DNA from: Anaerosalibacter massiliensis
Lineage (GTDB): Bacteria > Bacillota > Clostridia > Tissierellales > Sporanaerobacteraceae
Assembly (NCBI GenBank): GCA_000751555.1
Contig: CCEZ01000044.1
Coordinates: 1-64,000 of the forward strand
Direction of reading: 5' to 3'
Length of the DNA: 64,000 nt
The position numbers and the translations under genes were made by a program. How positions within the stretch are numbered: the first letter of the stretch is position 1; each line of letters starts with the position of its first letter. The notes beneath the pieces are model-generated. The model made no database searches. It was given only the letters and a program-made list of their open reading frames with translations, and was not told the origin of the DNA. Of this stretch, positions 42,204 through 50,457 are shown piece after piece.

Positions 42204-42665
42204 CTAATTTTTCAATAACACTAAAAGCATATTTCTCAAAATATCGGCTCTTAAATTATTTCTATATTTTTTAACATTTTGCAATGCTCTATCTCCTATT
42301 GATACCTTTATTAGTTTTTCTTCCCTATTAGTAATAAATCCTTCTTCTTCTAATCCTTCAATTATACTATATGCTTTATTTTTAGTTATAGATTTTCCAA
42401 TAGCATTTATAATTAAATCATTAATATTTTCATACCTATCCATTTCCACCTTCATTATCTTTATATATCCACCACCACCTCTTCTACTCTCTACATAATA
42501 GCCTTTATAAGGTGTAAATCTAGTAGTAAGTACATAATTAATTTGAGAAGGTGCACATTCAAATTGTTGAGCCAATTCGTTTCTCTGTATTTCAACAATT
42601 CCATCTTCTGTTTCTTGTATAAGTTCTTTTAAAAATTCTTCTATTATATTACTTAATCCAGGCAA
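42204..42665 (-). CDS. ctsR: Transcriptional repressor CtsR
   Basis: This 153-residue winged-helix dimer represses clp genes. The DNA-binding part is IEIQRNELAQQFECAPSQINYVLTTRFT, followed by the glycine-rich wing RRGGGGYIKI (the glycine stretch acts as thermosensor in known CtsR). The C-terminal four-helix domain ends in ILRNMLLVLL. It is first in its operon and a matching operator stands just upstream, indicating autoregulation. Confidence 0.95.
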   Translation of the reverse strand: MPGLSNIIEEFLKELIQETEDGIVEIQRNELAQQFECAPSQINYVLTTRFTPYKGYYVESRRGGGGYIKIMKVEMDRYENINDLIINAIGKSITKNKAYSIIEGLEEEGFITNREEKLIKVSIGDRALQNVKKYRNNLRADILRNMLLVLLKN

Positions 42666-42680
42666 AATATCACCCCATGT

Positions 42681-42739
42681 TTTGACTTTGACTTTCTTTG
42701 TCCTTTATATTATTGTAACTATTTTTTCTTATTTTTCAA
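42681..42739 (-). promoter_or_regulatory. ctsR operon promoter with CtsR operator
   Basis: On the minus strand TTGAAA (42739-42734), a 16-base spacer and TACAAT (42717-42712) form the promoter. The operator GGACAAAGAAAGTCAAA (42703-42687) follows, then a further GTCAAAA. The known CtsR box is the direct repeat RGTCAAANANRGTCAAA; here one position of the first half differs. The operator overlaps the expected transcription start. Confidence 0.75.
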
Positions 42740-42847
42740 TGATTAGTTTTAGCGTTAAATGTGGATTTTATTCAAATAAATACGTATTTATTCTATTTGC
42801 TCGATTATACTCATTATTACTACTATATTTGTTTTTTAATATAGGAA

Positions 42848-42876
42848 AATTAAGACCACTAAAAAAGTGGTCTTAA
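42848..42876 (-). terminator. Terminator after the EF-G-like gene
   Basis: AAGACCACT and AGTGGTCTT are perfect 9-base arms around TTTTTT, followed by an AATTTT run on the minus strand. The hairpin adjoins the stop codon at 42879. Confidence 0.75.
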
Positions 42877-42878
42877 TC

Positions 42879-44942
42879 TTATTCTTTATCTCTATTGGCT
42901 TCTTCTATTATCTTTTCGCTAATATCTGATGGGACTTCTTCATATCTTACAAACTCCATTTTAAAACTTCCTCTGGCTTGAGTCATACTTCTTAAATCAA
43001 TTGCGTATTTAAACATTTCTGATTGTGGAGCTTCTGCCATAATAAGCTGCATTCCGTCTTCTTGAGGATCCATTCCCAATATTCTACCTCTACGCTTATT
43101 CATATCTCCCATTACATCTCCCATATATTCGTCTGGAACAAGTACTTCCACCTTCATAATAGGCTCTAAAAGTACTGGATTTGCCTCTTTCACTCCCTTT
43201 TTAAATGCAAGGGAAGCAGCTATTTTAAATGCCATTTCATTTGAGTCTACTGGATGATAAGAACCATCAAATAATACTGCCTTTACATTAACTACTGGAT
43301 ATCCTGCTAGTGGCCCTTTATCTAAACATTCAACAAGACCTTTTTCAACTGCTGGTATATATTGTTTTGGTACAGCACCACCAAATATTTCTTCATCAAA
43401 CACAAAATCTTCTTGACTTGGCTCAAATCTTATATGGACATCTCCATATTGACCTGCACCACCAGATTGTTTCTTATGTTTTCCTTGAACACTTGAATTG
43501 CCCTTTATAGTTTCTCTATAAGCAATCTTTGGATCTATTAAATCTACTTCTACACCAAAATTATTTTTTAATTTATCTACTATAACTGTAAGCTGCATAT
43601 TGCCTTGACCACCAATTAGCAATTGCTTTGTTTCATTATTTCTTTCAGTTACAAAAGTTGGATCTTCTTCTGTTAATCTTTGTAATGATGAGCCAATTTT
43701 CTCTTCGTCTCCTTTTGCTTTTGGCTCAACTGCTAAAAACAGACATGGTTCTGGATAATCAATTTCATCATATCGAATTAAATTTTCTTTATCGCAAAGG
43801 GTATCTCCTGTTTCAGTTATTTGTAGTTTAGAAGTAGCACCAATATCTCCAGTTACTATTTCAGAAACCTCTATCTGTTCCTTACCTCTAAGTACAAATA
43901 AACCTCCTAGTTTTTCATGCTCATCTTTGTTTGAATTGTATAAATTATGATCTTTAGTTATTTTTCCTGACAAAACTTTAAATAAAGAAAGTTTACCAAC
44001 AAATGGATCTACAATAGTCTTAAATACAACAGCTGAAAAAGGTTCATCTGAACTAACCTTTCTTTCTACTTCTTCCTCACCTTTGTATCCTTTTACTATC
44101 TCTATTTCATTTGGTACTGGAACGTATTTTTTTACTGCCTCTAGTAGTGTATCTATTCCCATAGCATTTTCTGCTGAACCTACGATTAATGGAACAAGAT
44201 CCCCATTTTTAAAGGAAAGTTTTAAACCTTTTCGTATTTCCTCATCTGTAAAAGCTTCTCCTTCAAAGTATTTTTCCATAAGTTCTTCACTAGTTTCTGC
44301 AACTTTTTCTGATAATATTTCTCTAATGGATTCTATTTGGGTTTTATATTCTTCTGGAATGTCAACTTCTTTGTCTTGAGTTCCCTCATATTCTTTTGCT
44401 ACTTGATCAATTACATCAACTATCCCCTTAAATTCTTCAGCCTGACCAATAGGCAATGTAAAAGGTACTATTTTATCTCCAAAAGATTCTTTTATTTCAT
44501 TTAAAACTTTATCAAAATTAACGTTTTCTTTATCCATTTTATTTAAGAAAATCATCTTTGGAATTTCTTTCTTTTCTGTAAATTTCCAAGCTTTCTCTGT
44601 TCCTACTTCCACTCCTGATGAAGCATCAACCAATATTATCGCTGCTTCACTTGCTCTCAATGCACTATACATTTCTCCAGCAAAGTCGAAGTATCCTGGT
44701 GTATCTAGAAAGTTGTATTTGATACCATTCCATTCACTAGGTATTACTGAAGTCCCTATAGAAACCTTTCTGGAGATTTCCTCCTTATCAAAATCTGAAA
44801 AAGTATTTCCATCCTCAACTTTTCCTTGTCTTTTAGTTGTTCCTGTTTTAAATAGTACAGCTTCTGTTAATGTTGTTTTCCCACTACCTGAGTGCCCTAT
44901 CAAAGCTACGTTCCTTATTTGGTTCGTTTGGTATACTTTCAT
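42879..44942 (-). CDS. EF-G-like translational GTPase (EF-G2 type)
   Basis: This 687-residue protein has the complete EF-G layout. The P-loop is ALIGHSGSGKTTLTEAVLF, where the canonical AHIDAGKTT of fusA is replaced. DTPGYFDFAGE stands in place of DTPGHVDF, so the catalytic histidine position is tyrosine; NKMDKENVNF is present. Domains III to V follow (GGAVPKQYIPAVEKGL). These G-domain substitutions are typical of the second EF-G family in Bacillota, whose exact role is unsettled (possibly ribosome protection or recycling). It is separate from the clp operon, with its own terminator. Confidence 0.9.
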   Translation of the reverse strand: MKVYQTNQIRNVALIGHSGSGKTTLTEAVLFKTGTTKRQGKVEDGNTFSDFDKEEISRKVSIGTSVIPSEWNGIKYNFLDTPGYFDFAGEMYSALRASEAAIILVDASSGVEVGTEKAWKFTEKKEIPKMIFLNKMDKENVNFDKVLNEIKESFGDKIVPFTLPIGQAEEFKGIVDVIDQVAKEYEGTQDKEVDIPEEYKTQIESIREILSEKVAETSEELMEKYFEGEAFTDEEIRKGLKLSFKNGDLVPLIVGSAENAMGIDTLLEAVKKYVPVPNEIEIVKGYKGEEEVERKVSSDEPFSAVVFKTIVDPFVGKLSLFKVLSGKITKDHNLYNSNKDEHEKLGGLFVLRGKEQIEVSEIVTGDIGATSKLQITETGDTLCDKENLIRYDEIDYPEPCLFLAVEPKAKGDEEKIGSSLQRLTEEDPTFVTERNNETKQLLIGGQGNMQLTVIVDKLKNNFGVEVDLIDPKIAYRETIKGNSSVQGKHKKQSGGAGQYGDVHIRFEPSQEDFVFDEEIFGGAVPKQYIPAVEKGLVECLDKGPLAGYPVVNVKAVLFDGSYHPVDSNEMAFKIAASLAFKKGVKEANPVLLEPIMKVEVLVPDEYMGDVMGDMNKRRGRILGMDPQEDGMQLIMAEAPQSEMFKYAIDLRSMTQARGSFKMEFVRYEEVPSDISEKIIEEANRDKE

Positions 44943-45015
44943 TATATCGTTCCCCCTTAGCGAGCATATTTATTATTTTTTGAATAATTAAAAATATTCT
45001 ATCTAAATATATTCT

Positions 45016-45048
45016 ACAAAGGTTTTAAGAATCCTTCTTAAACCTTGT
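45016..45048. repeat. Hairpin in the region between the EF-G-like gene and guaD
   Basis: CAAAGGTTTTAAGAA (45017-45031) pairs with TTCTTAAACCTTG (45035-45047) with a 3-base loop and one bulge. A smaller hairpin ACCTTT/AAAGGT follows near 45076-45091. The whole gap 44943-45309 is AT-rich and contains no convincing gene. Confidence 0.7.
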
Positions 45049-45098
45049 ATTCGCCTTAAAAAACATTGAAGAAAACCTTTTCATAAAGGTATAAAGGA

Positions 45099-45219
45099 AA
45101 AATAATTGATTGCTACCAATATAAATTATATCATGAATTTAAAAATTATCCTAGCACTTTTAACCTTGTCCCTTATATATAGTACTGATATACTAAACCT
45201 GGTAACAATCAATTATTTT
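45099..45219. repeat. 121-bp element with 20-bp terminal inverted repeats
   Basis: AAAATAATTGATTG-C-TACCA (45099-45118) and its complement TGGTA-A-CAATCAATTATTTT (45200-45219) match at 19 of 20 positions. Between them lie 81 AT-rich bases without an open frame. The element lies 90 bases before guaD. It could be a miniature inverted-repeat element or a long RNA stem. I see no clear target duplication, and it does not match the purine riboswitch core. Confidence 0.75.
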
Positions 45220-45309
45220 AATTTTTTGTTAAAACTATACAAAGGTTTTTCATTTAGTATATAGAATAGATTATAGGTTTACTTAGCTAAAATTTAAGGA
45301 GAGATGTAT

Positions 45310-46593
45310 ATGAACAATAAATTTAAAATTTTTAAAAGCAATATCATTTTTACACCAACTATGGAAACCTTTAAAGTCTATAAAAATTCTTATATTGTTG
45401 TGGAAGATGGTAAGGTGAAAGGTATATATGAAGAATTGGATAAAAACTTAAAAAGAATACCTGTATTTGACTATACGGATAAATTAATTATTCCTAGTTT
45501 TGTAGATTTACATTTTCATGCCCCTCAATTCCCAAATAGGGGGTTAGGCCTTGATAGTGAACTTATACCTTGGTTAGAAAAATATACTTTCCCTGAGGAA
45601 GGGAAATATAGTGATATAAAATATGCAAAAAAAGTTTATAAAAATTTAATTCATGAATTGTGGAAAGTAGGTACTACAAGAGTAGGATTATTTAATAGTA
45701 TTCACAAAGAAAGTACAGAACTTTTATTTGACTTATTTATTGAATCTGGATTAGGTGCATATATTGGAAAAGTAAATATGAATAGAAATACTCCAAATTA
45801 TATATTAGAAGACACTAAAACTTCTATAAGAGAAACAGAAGAAATAATATTAAAATATAAAGACAAATCAGATATTGTAAAACCTATTATTACACCAAGA
45901 TTTGTGCCTACTTGTACTTCTGAATTACTTAAAGGTTTAGGAAATTTAGCTATAAAATATAATATTCCTGTTCAATCCCATCTTTCTGAAAATACTAATG
46001 AAATAGAATGGGTAAAAAAACTAGAACCAGAATTTAAAGACTATGCTAGTGTATATAACGAGTTTAATCTATTTGGTCAAACTAGAACTATAATGGCCCA
46101 CTGTATATATAATACAGATGAAGAAATTGAACTCATGGCTAAAAATAAGGTATATGCTGCCCATTGTCCAAGTTCTAACTATAATCTATCTAGTGGAATA
46201 ATGCCAGTAAGAAAATTCCTAAATGCAAATGTTCCTGTAGGATTGGGTACAGATATATCAGGGGGACATGAAACAAGTATACAGAAGGTGATGGTATCAG
46301 CTATTCAAGCTTCTAAAATTAAATGGTTAGAAACGAATAAAAAATATAATCCTATTACTACGTCAGAGGCTTTCTATCTTGGAACTAAAGGAGGAGGAAG
46401 TTTCTTTGGAAAAGTAGGTAGCTTTGAAAACGGCTATGATTTTGATGCCTTAGTTATAGATGATTCTAATCTTGGATATGCAGAAAATCTTACACTAGAG
46501 GAAAGAATACAAAGATTTATATATATTGGGGATGATAGAAATATTGTAGAAAGATATGTTCAAGGAAGAAAAATTGAAGAGCCAAAGTTTTAA
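45310..46593 (+). CDS. guaD: Guanine deaminase / amidohydrolase family protein
   Basis: This 427-residue metal-dependent amidohydrolase probably converts guanine to xanthine. The first metal motif is VDLHFHAPQFPNRGLGLDSEL, the guanine-deaminase type HxHxPQ. Further metal ligands are seen in QSHLSE, MAHCIYN and GLGTDISGGHE. The ATG at 45310 is preferred over the one at 45304 because AAGGAG is then eight bases away. The gene is plus-strand, against the trend. Its last 92 bases and the following 12 are duplicated, in decayed form, at 50847-50939. Confidence 0.9.
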   Translation: MNNKFKIFKSNIIFTPTMETFKVYKNSYIVVEDGKVKGIYEELDKNLKRIPVFDYTDKLIIPSFVDLHFHAPQFPNRGLGLDSELIPWLEKYTFPEEGKYSDIKYAKKVYKNLIHELWKVGTTRVGLFNSIHKESTELLFDLFIESGLGAYIGKVNMNRNTPNYILEDTKTSIRETEEIILKYKDKSDIVKPIITPRFVPTCTSELLKGLGNLAIKYNIPVQSHLSENTNEIEWVKKLEPEFKDYASVYNEFNLFGQTRTIMAHCIYNTDEEIELMAKNKVYAAHCPSSNYNLSSGIMPVRKFLNANVPVGLGTDISGGHETSIQKVMVSAIQASKIKWLETNKKYNPITTSEAFYLGTKGGGSFFGKVGSFENGYDFDALVIDDSNLGYAENLTLEERIQRFIYIGDDRNIVERYVQGRKIEEPKF

Positions 46594-46605
46594 AGAAATA
46601 CTTTT
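46502..46605 (+). repeat. Direct repeat copy A: 3' end of guaD
   Basis: This is the intact copy of a repeat whose second copy is at 50847-50939. Apart from an 11-base deletion in the second copy and a few substitutions, the two are identical, including the stop codon and AAAGAAATACTTTT after it. Together they bracket the peptide cassette. Confidence 0.9.
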
Positions 46606-46607
46606 AG

Positions 46608-46645
46608 ATAAAAAGACGCATAGGAGTACTCCTATGCACCTTTTT
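46608..46645. terminator. Bidirectional terminator between guaD and the ABC permease
   Basis: A perfect 20-base palindrome centred on GAGTACTC (46618-46637) is flanked by AAAAAG on the left and CTTTTT on the right, so it can end transcripts from both directions. The 110 bases from here to the permease stop codon hold nothing else that I recognise. Confidence 0.85.
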
Positions 46646-46754
46646 ATCCTCTTTACATTTTATGACCTTAATAACTTTATAATTTATAACAAAAAACTAT
46701 AATAATTGTTAAGAACATAGAACTTTATTTTAAAACGACTATGTTGTCAATTTT

Positions 46755-47399
46755 TTATGATATTTCTTTTTTATATAATATTATCTTAGATAATAAAAAT
46801 GAAATTGACATCATAACTATAGTCAAAAATATTATAATTGAAACAATTGTACTCAATCTTAATCTTAATATAAAATCAAAATTATAATTAATGTCTAACG
46901 AATTTAATATTAATGGAATTATTGTTGGTATAAATATAAAAATCATAAGAATATATTTAGTATTATACACTCCAAATTTATATGCTGCTGGTATAATTAT
47001 CGATCCATACGCAATAGCATAAAAAAATCCTAATAATGAATATATTAAAATAAACGGCTCCGCTATTAAACCTTTTTTTTCTGCCCAAAAACCTAGTAAT
47101 AACAAAATTACACTTGATAATAATGCAGTCAGTATTAATAATATATATTTACTACCAGCTTCTCTTGAGCTCGATATAGGCATAGCAGTTAAATTTCTAT
47201 TCCATTTTTCTGATTCATCTATATTCATAGTTTGGGATACCTGAGATGCTAAAATCATTGATACCATAATAGAAAATATGGGCATTATAAAATTAGGATT
47301 TTGTGTAGCTGCAAAAATAGGTGGTATCAATGCGAATATTTGTATAGCTTTGAAATTCTTAATTATTAAATAAAAATCTTTTTTAAGTAGCCCTATCAT
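46755..47399 (-). CDS. ABC-2 transporter permease of the peptide cassette
   Basis: This 214-residue protein has six predicted transmembrane segments (for example IFALIPPIFA, FSIMVSMILASQV, YILLILTALLSSVILLLLGF, ILMIFIFIPTIIPLIL and the C-terminal IIIFLTIVMMSISFLL). A cytoplasmic loop has the form MNIDESEKWNRNLTAMPISS, as in short ABC-2 permeases linked to bacteriocin self-immunity. It overlaps the ATPase gene by 17 bases. It probably exports the modified peptide or removes it from the membrane of the producer. Confidence 0.82.
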   Translation of the reverse strand: MIGLLKKDFYLIIKNFKAIQIFALIPPIFAATQNPNFIMPIFSIMVSMILASQVSQTMNIDESEKWNRNLTAMPISSSREAGSKYILLILTALLSSVILLLLGFWAEKKGLIAEPFILIYSLLGFFYAIAYGSIIIPAAYKFGVYNTKYILMIFIFIPTIIPLILNSLDINYNFDFILRLRLSTIVSIIIFLTIVMMSISFLLSKIILYKKEIS

Positions 47400-48258
47400 A
47401 ATTCCTATCTCCTTTTATATATGCTAACATAATATCATCTAAATTAGGTGTTTTTACATCAACTAAACCTTTATAATTACTAATATTCTCCTTATTATTA
47501 ATTAATACATGATATTTTCCATTCTGCAAATACGATGTTACAATGTTTTCTTTTTTTATAATGTTATAATTATTTTTTGAACACTCTACTATCTTATATT
47601 TTTTTTTCAATATATCCATAGGTTCATAAAAAACTAATTTTCCTTTATGTAAAAATGCTACTTTATCTGCAATTTTATCAAGATCACTTGTTATATGTGT
47701 TGAAAAAATAACTGTAGTTTTTTTATTTAATACACTTCTTTGTAAAATTGTAAGAATATCATCTCTTATTACAGGATCTAGTCCTGATGTAACTTCGTCT
47801 AATATCAATAATTTTGGATTGTGTGATAATGCTACTGCAAGCATTAGCTTTTTTTTCATACCTTTTGACATTTCATTAACTTCTATTACTTCTGATATTT
47901 TCAAATCTTTTAATAACTTGAAAAATGTTTCAGAACACCATTTCGAATATATATATTTCATTATATTATTTATTTCTTTAGGGTTTAAACAAGAATGAAA
48001 GCAACATTCATCAACAACAAATCCTATATTTTGTTTTATTTTCATTTCATTTTTATTATATTTCATATCAAATATTCTAATTTCTCCGCTTTCTAAGTGT
48101 AATTGATTAAGCAATAAACTAATTAAAGTTGTTTTTCCTGCTCCATTTTCTCCTATTAAACCTATAATTTCCCCATAAGGCAGTTCCATATTAATAGAGT
48201 CCAGTTTAAAATTAGGATATGACTTTGTTAAGTTTTTTATTTCCACTATATTTTTCAT
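47383..48258 (-). CDS. ABC transporter ATPase of the peptide cassette
   Basis: This 291-residue ATPase has Walker [16 protein letters not shown], signature EMSKGMKKKLMLAVALS, Walker B LLILDEVTSGLD and the switch histidine in FSTHITSDLD. An extra C-terminal domain of about 80 residues (from YKIVECSKNNYNIIKKEN) is common in bacteriocin and antibiotic ABC-2 systems. It follows the radical SAM gene by 188 bases, a stretch containing only AT-rich DNA and possible promoter boxes. It forms one transporter with the overlapping permease. Confidence 0.88.
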   Translation of the reverse strand: MKNIVEIKNLTKSYPNFKLDSINMELPYGEIIGLIGENGAGKTTLISLLLNQLHLESGEIRIFDMKYNKNEMKIKQNIGFVVDECCFHSCLNPKEINNIMKYIYSKWCSETFFKLLKDLKISEVIEVNEMSKGMKKKLMLAVALSHNPKLLILDEVTSGLDPVIRDDILTILQRSVLNKKTTVIFSTHITSDLDKIADKVAFLHKGKLVFYEPMDILKKKYKIVECSKNNYNIIKKENIVTSYLQNGKYHVLINNKENISNYKGLVDVKTPNLDDIMLAYIKGDRNYDRAT

Positions 48259-48446
48259 TTAAATCCTCCTAACACATCTCCAATTTACAATTTTATTAAA
48301 AATTGATGAATTTAATTTATATATGGTATAATGTTTTTCTTGAAAAATAAATGCCTACAGGAAATAGTGAAATCCTTATACAAGAATTGAATTAGCGTAT
48401 CAGACATTGTGCTATTTATATATATTAGTTTATAGAACCAATATTT

Positions 48447-49793
48447 CTAATTAAAACATTCTTTTAATATTGGATTTATTTTATTATACCAATTACATTG
48501 CCCTTCTACTCTTTTTGAACCAATTAATCCTCTCAATGTACAATAATTACAAAATAGCTTTTCACTACAATCAATGTAATCTTCAGAATCTTTATTGGGT
48601 GCTTTAAGTGTTCTTAATTCGTTAAAAAAATCAATGTTCTCATCATATACTGCTTTAACACTTTTATTTAATACATTCCCTAATTTTAAGTTAAAATATT
48701 CTCCCGTATCCATATTACAAAGTTTTAAATCGCCATTAACTGCTATACTACTTTGTGTTATTAATGCACCGCAATTAATTTTTGGCTTTGGAGACTCTAA
48801 TATGAAATTAGGATATCTTTTATGTATCTCTTCTATAGAATCTTGTAACTGTTTAATATTTTCCATATCATTTATATGAAGATTATCAAACTCATCGATA
48901 TTTGTTGCTCTTCCTAATGATACAACTGTTGAAGGAGCATATAACTTAACTCCATTATTAAATGCCCATTCTCCTATTTCTATAACTTCATTAATATTAT
49001 TAGGTGTAAATATAGATGTAACTCTAACCTTTATATCATTTTCTATCAACTTTTTAATATTGTTTTTAACTTTTTTTAAATTATTCTTAGAATTTGTAAA
49101 CCAATCAAAATATTCTTCTTTAAAACTGTGTAAACTTACTTGCACAAAAAGTTTATTCTTTATCGCTATCATAGATTCTAACAATTCATCACTTAAGTAT
49201 ACTCCATTGGTCAAAAACATAACAGTCGGTATACTTATTTCATCTATTTTTTTTAGGACTTTTGCAATATGTGGATAAATAGAAGGCTCTCCACCAGTTA
49301 TTTCTACTGTATGTGCTCCTATTTCCTCTAATGATTTTAATATAAACTCAACTTCTTCTAAAGACATTTCTTTTTCTCCATTTATATCAAATTCTCCATA
49401 ACAATGCTTACACTTTAAATTACATTTCTCTGTAAGTTGTAAATTAACTACGCTTGGATATATATTTTCATATTGTCTAATCAAATAATTATGTGGTGTA
49501 GAATCTTTCTGTTGCTTTATGTTAAATCCATATTGTATTAATTGGCTTAAAAAAGTATTTACTTTTTCTTCCATTGACATTGGTTTTTCCTTATATTTTC
49601 GACTCAAATGGTTTATAATATCAGTATATGTATTAGTACCATTATACAATGATATTATCTCTAATGCCGTATCATTTAATAAATATCGTTTCTCTGGTCT
49701 ATCTATTGTTTCGGGAACATATATATAATATATCTCGGATTGTGGCATTGTGTATTTTGATATTTTAGGTAATGGATCTAAATACAATTTCAT
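48447..49793 (-). CDS. Radical SAM/SPASM peptide maturase with PqqD-like leader-binding domain
   Basis: This 448-residue protein has three parts. Residues 1-95 resemble a PqqD/RRE fold (RYLLNDTALEIISLYNGTNTYTDIINHL), used to bind precursor leaders. Residues 112-300 are a radical SAM barrel with C124-x3-C128-x2-C131 (TEKCNLKCKHCYGEF) and GGEP at 167-170. Residues 341-446 are a SPASM domain with cysteines 341, 359, 409, 415, 418, 433 and 446 for two auxiliary Fe-S clusters. The same layout makes Cys-to-alpha-carbon thioethers in sactipeptides. The 46-residue Cys-rich precursor gene lies 265 bases upstream on the same strand. Confidence 0.9.
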   Translation of the reverse strand: MKLYLDPLPKISKYTMPQSEIYYIYVPETIDRPEKRYLLNDTALEIISLYNGTNTYTDIINHLSRKYKEKPMSMEEKVNTFLSQLIQYGFNIKQQKDSTPHNYLIRQYENIYPSVVNLQLTEKCNLKCKHCYGEFDINGEKEMSLEEVEFILKSLEEIGAHTVEITGGEPSIYPHIAKVLKKIDEISIPTVMFLTNGVYLSDELLESMIAIKNKLFVQVSLHSFKEEYFDWFTNSKNNLKKVKNNIKKLIENDIKVRVTSIFTPNNINEVIEIGEWAFNNGVKLYAPSTVVSLGRATNIDEFDNLHINDMENIKQLQDSIEEIHKRYPNFILESPKPKINCGALITQSSIAVNGDLKLCNMDTGEYFNLKLGNVLNKSVKAVYDENIDFFNELRTLKAPNKDSEDYIDCSEKLFCNYCTLRGLIGSKRVEGQCNWYNKINPILKECFN

Positions 49794-49876
49794 AAAAATA
49801 CCTCCTTGTATAATATCGTAGTATCAAATTCGATTTGTTTAAACCCAAACTAAAATTTTCAAACATTATTCACTTA

Positions 49877-49902
49877 CATTCGTAGAATAGTATTGTCATT
49901 CG
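49877..49902. promoter_or_regulatory. Repeated CATTCG motif before the maturase gene
   Basis: CATTCGTA (49877-49884) and CATTCGAA (49897-49904) occur 20 bases apart about 85 bases upstream of the maturase start. The same CATTCGTA word recurs at 50458 and 50705 upstream of the precursor gene. This may be a shared regulator site, and the assignment is inference. Confidence 0.35.
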
Positions 49903-50012
49903 AAAAATGATAAATATTATTTGTGACATCTTTTAAGATAATAAAACTTATATATCTAACATTAGTATTTATACTGTAAATCAATTTAAATCTAATATCT
50001 ATATTTTGTTTA

Positions 50013-50054
50013 AGTATAAATATGGATTCATTAAAATGAATCCATATTTATACT
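50013..50054 (-). terminator. Strong hairpin directly after the precursor gene
   Basis: Perfect 19-base arms (50013-50031 and 50036-50054) enclose a 4-base loop. It begins five bases after the precursor stop codon. There is only a weak T-run, so it may act as partial terminator and mRNA-stability element, giving more precursor than maturase message, a usual feature of peptide clusters. Confidence 0.8.
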
Positions 50055-50058
50055 TGCT

Positions 50059-50199
50059 TTACCAATCTGCAAGACTTGATGTTGACATTAAACTAACTGC
50101 TCCTACCACTGCAGGAGTTGTCCCACATGTTCCACAGGAGAAACAAGATACACATGCTGCACATCCAGCTCCATCAGTTCCTATAGTTGGTGTATTCAC
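50059..50199 (-). CDS. Cysteine-rich RiPP precursor (candidate sactipeptide)
   Basis: A 46-residue peptide starts at GTG 50199, with AAAGGGGGTGTGGTGA before it; an in-frame stop codon lies directly before the GTG, so no longer reading exists. A short leader-like MNTPTIGTDGAG is followed by CAACVSCFSCGTC, five cysteines at residues 13, 16, 19, 22 and 25. A small-residue hydrophobic tail GTTPAVVGAVSLMSTSSLADW ends the peptide. Cysteines at i+3 with an acceptor helix behind are the pattern of thurincin H (four cysteines, short METP-type leader). It is transcribed towards the maturase and ABC genes. Confidence 0.88.
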   Translation of the reverse strand: MNTPTIGTDGAGCAACVSCFSCGTCGTTPAVVGAVSLMSTSSLADW

Positions 50200-50245
50200 T
50201 CACCACACCCCCTTTTCTTTTAATTTTTGATTAAAATGTAACTAA

Positions 50246-50274
50246 ATATTACCATCTATTTCTTATAAAGCCAA
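50246..50274 (-). promoter_or_regulatory. Possible promoter of the precursor gene
   Basis: TTGGCT (50274-50269) and TAATAT (50251-50246) on the minus strand are 17 bases apart, about 50 bases before the GTG. The -35 match is weak (four of six). Confidence 0.35.
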
Positions 50275-50457
50275 TACCCCCTGAAACCTTCTTTTACTAC
50301 TATATTCGGGGTGGTATATGACTTTAAAAGACATGTTTAAAAAAGCTATTAATTTAATAACTTCTTTTGAAAAATAGATTTCAAACTCTATATTCATAAT
50401 AAATTACTTCGTAAAATTTGAATAATATTTTTTATCTGGAAAATAAAGAACTTAAAC

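Noticed and set aside
42682-42876. 64-residue plus-strand frame between ctsR and the EF-G-like gene
   Set aside because: It covers the ctsR promoter/operator and the EF-G-like terminator, and is hydrophobic only because the DNA is AT-rich.
45099-45219. Purine riboswitch for guaD
   Set aside because: The conserved loop sequences and the TATA/CTAC junction pairs of the purine aptamer are absent.
48259-48446. Second precursor peptide between the maturase and ABC ATPase
   Set aside because: No frame with a ribosome binding site and a cysteine-rich or leader-like product is present in these 188 bases on the minus strand.
50006-50230. 74-residue plus-strand frame over the precursor gene
   Set aside because: It runs antisense to the Cys-rich precursor and across its hairpin; the minus-strand reading has the ribosome binding site and the meaningful cysteine pattern.
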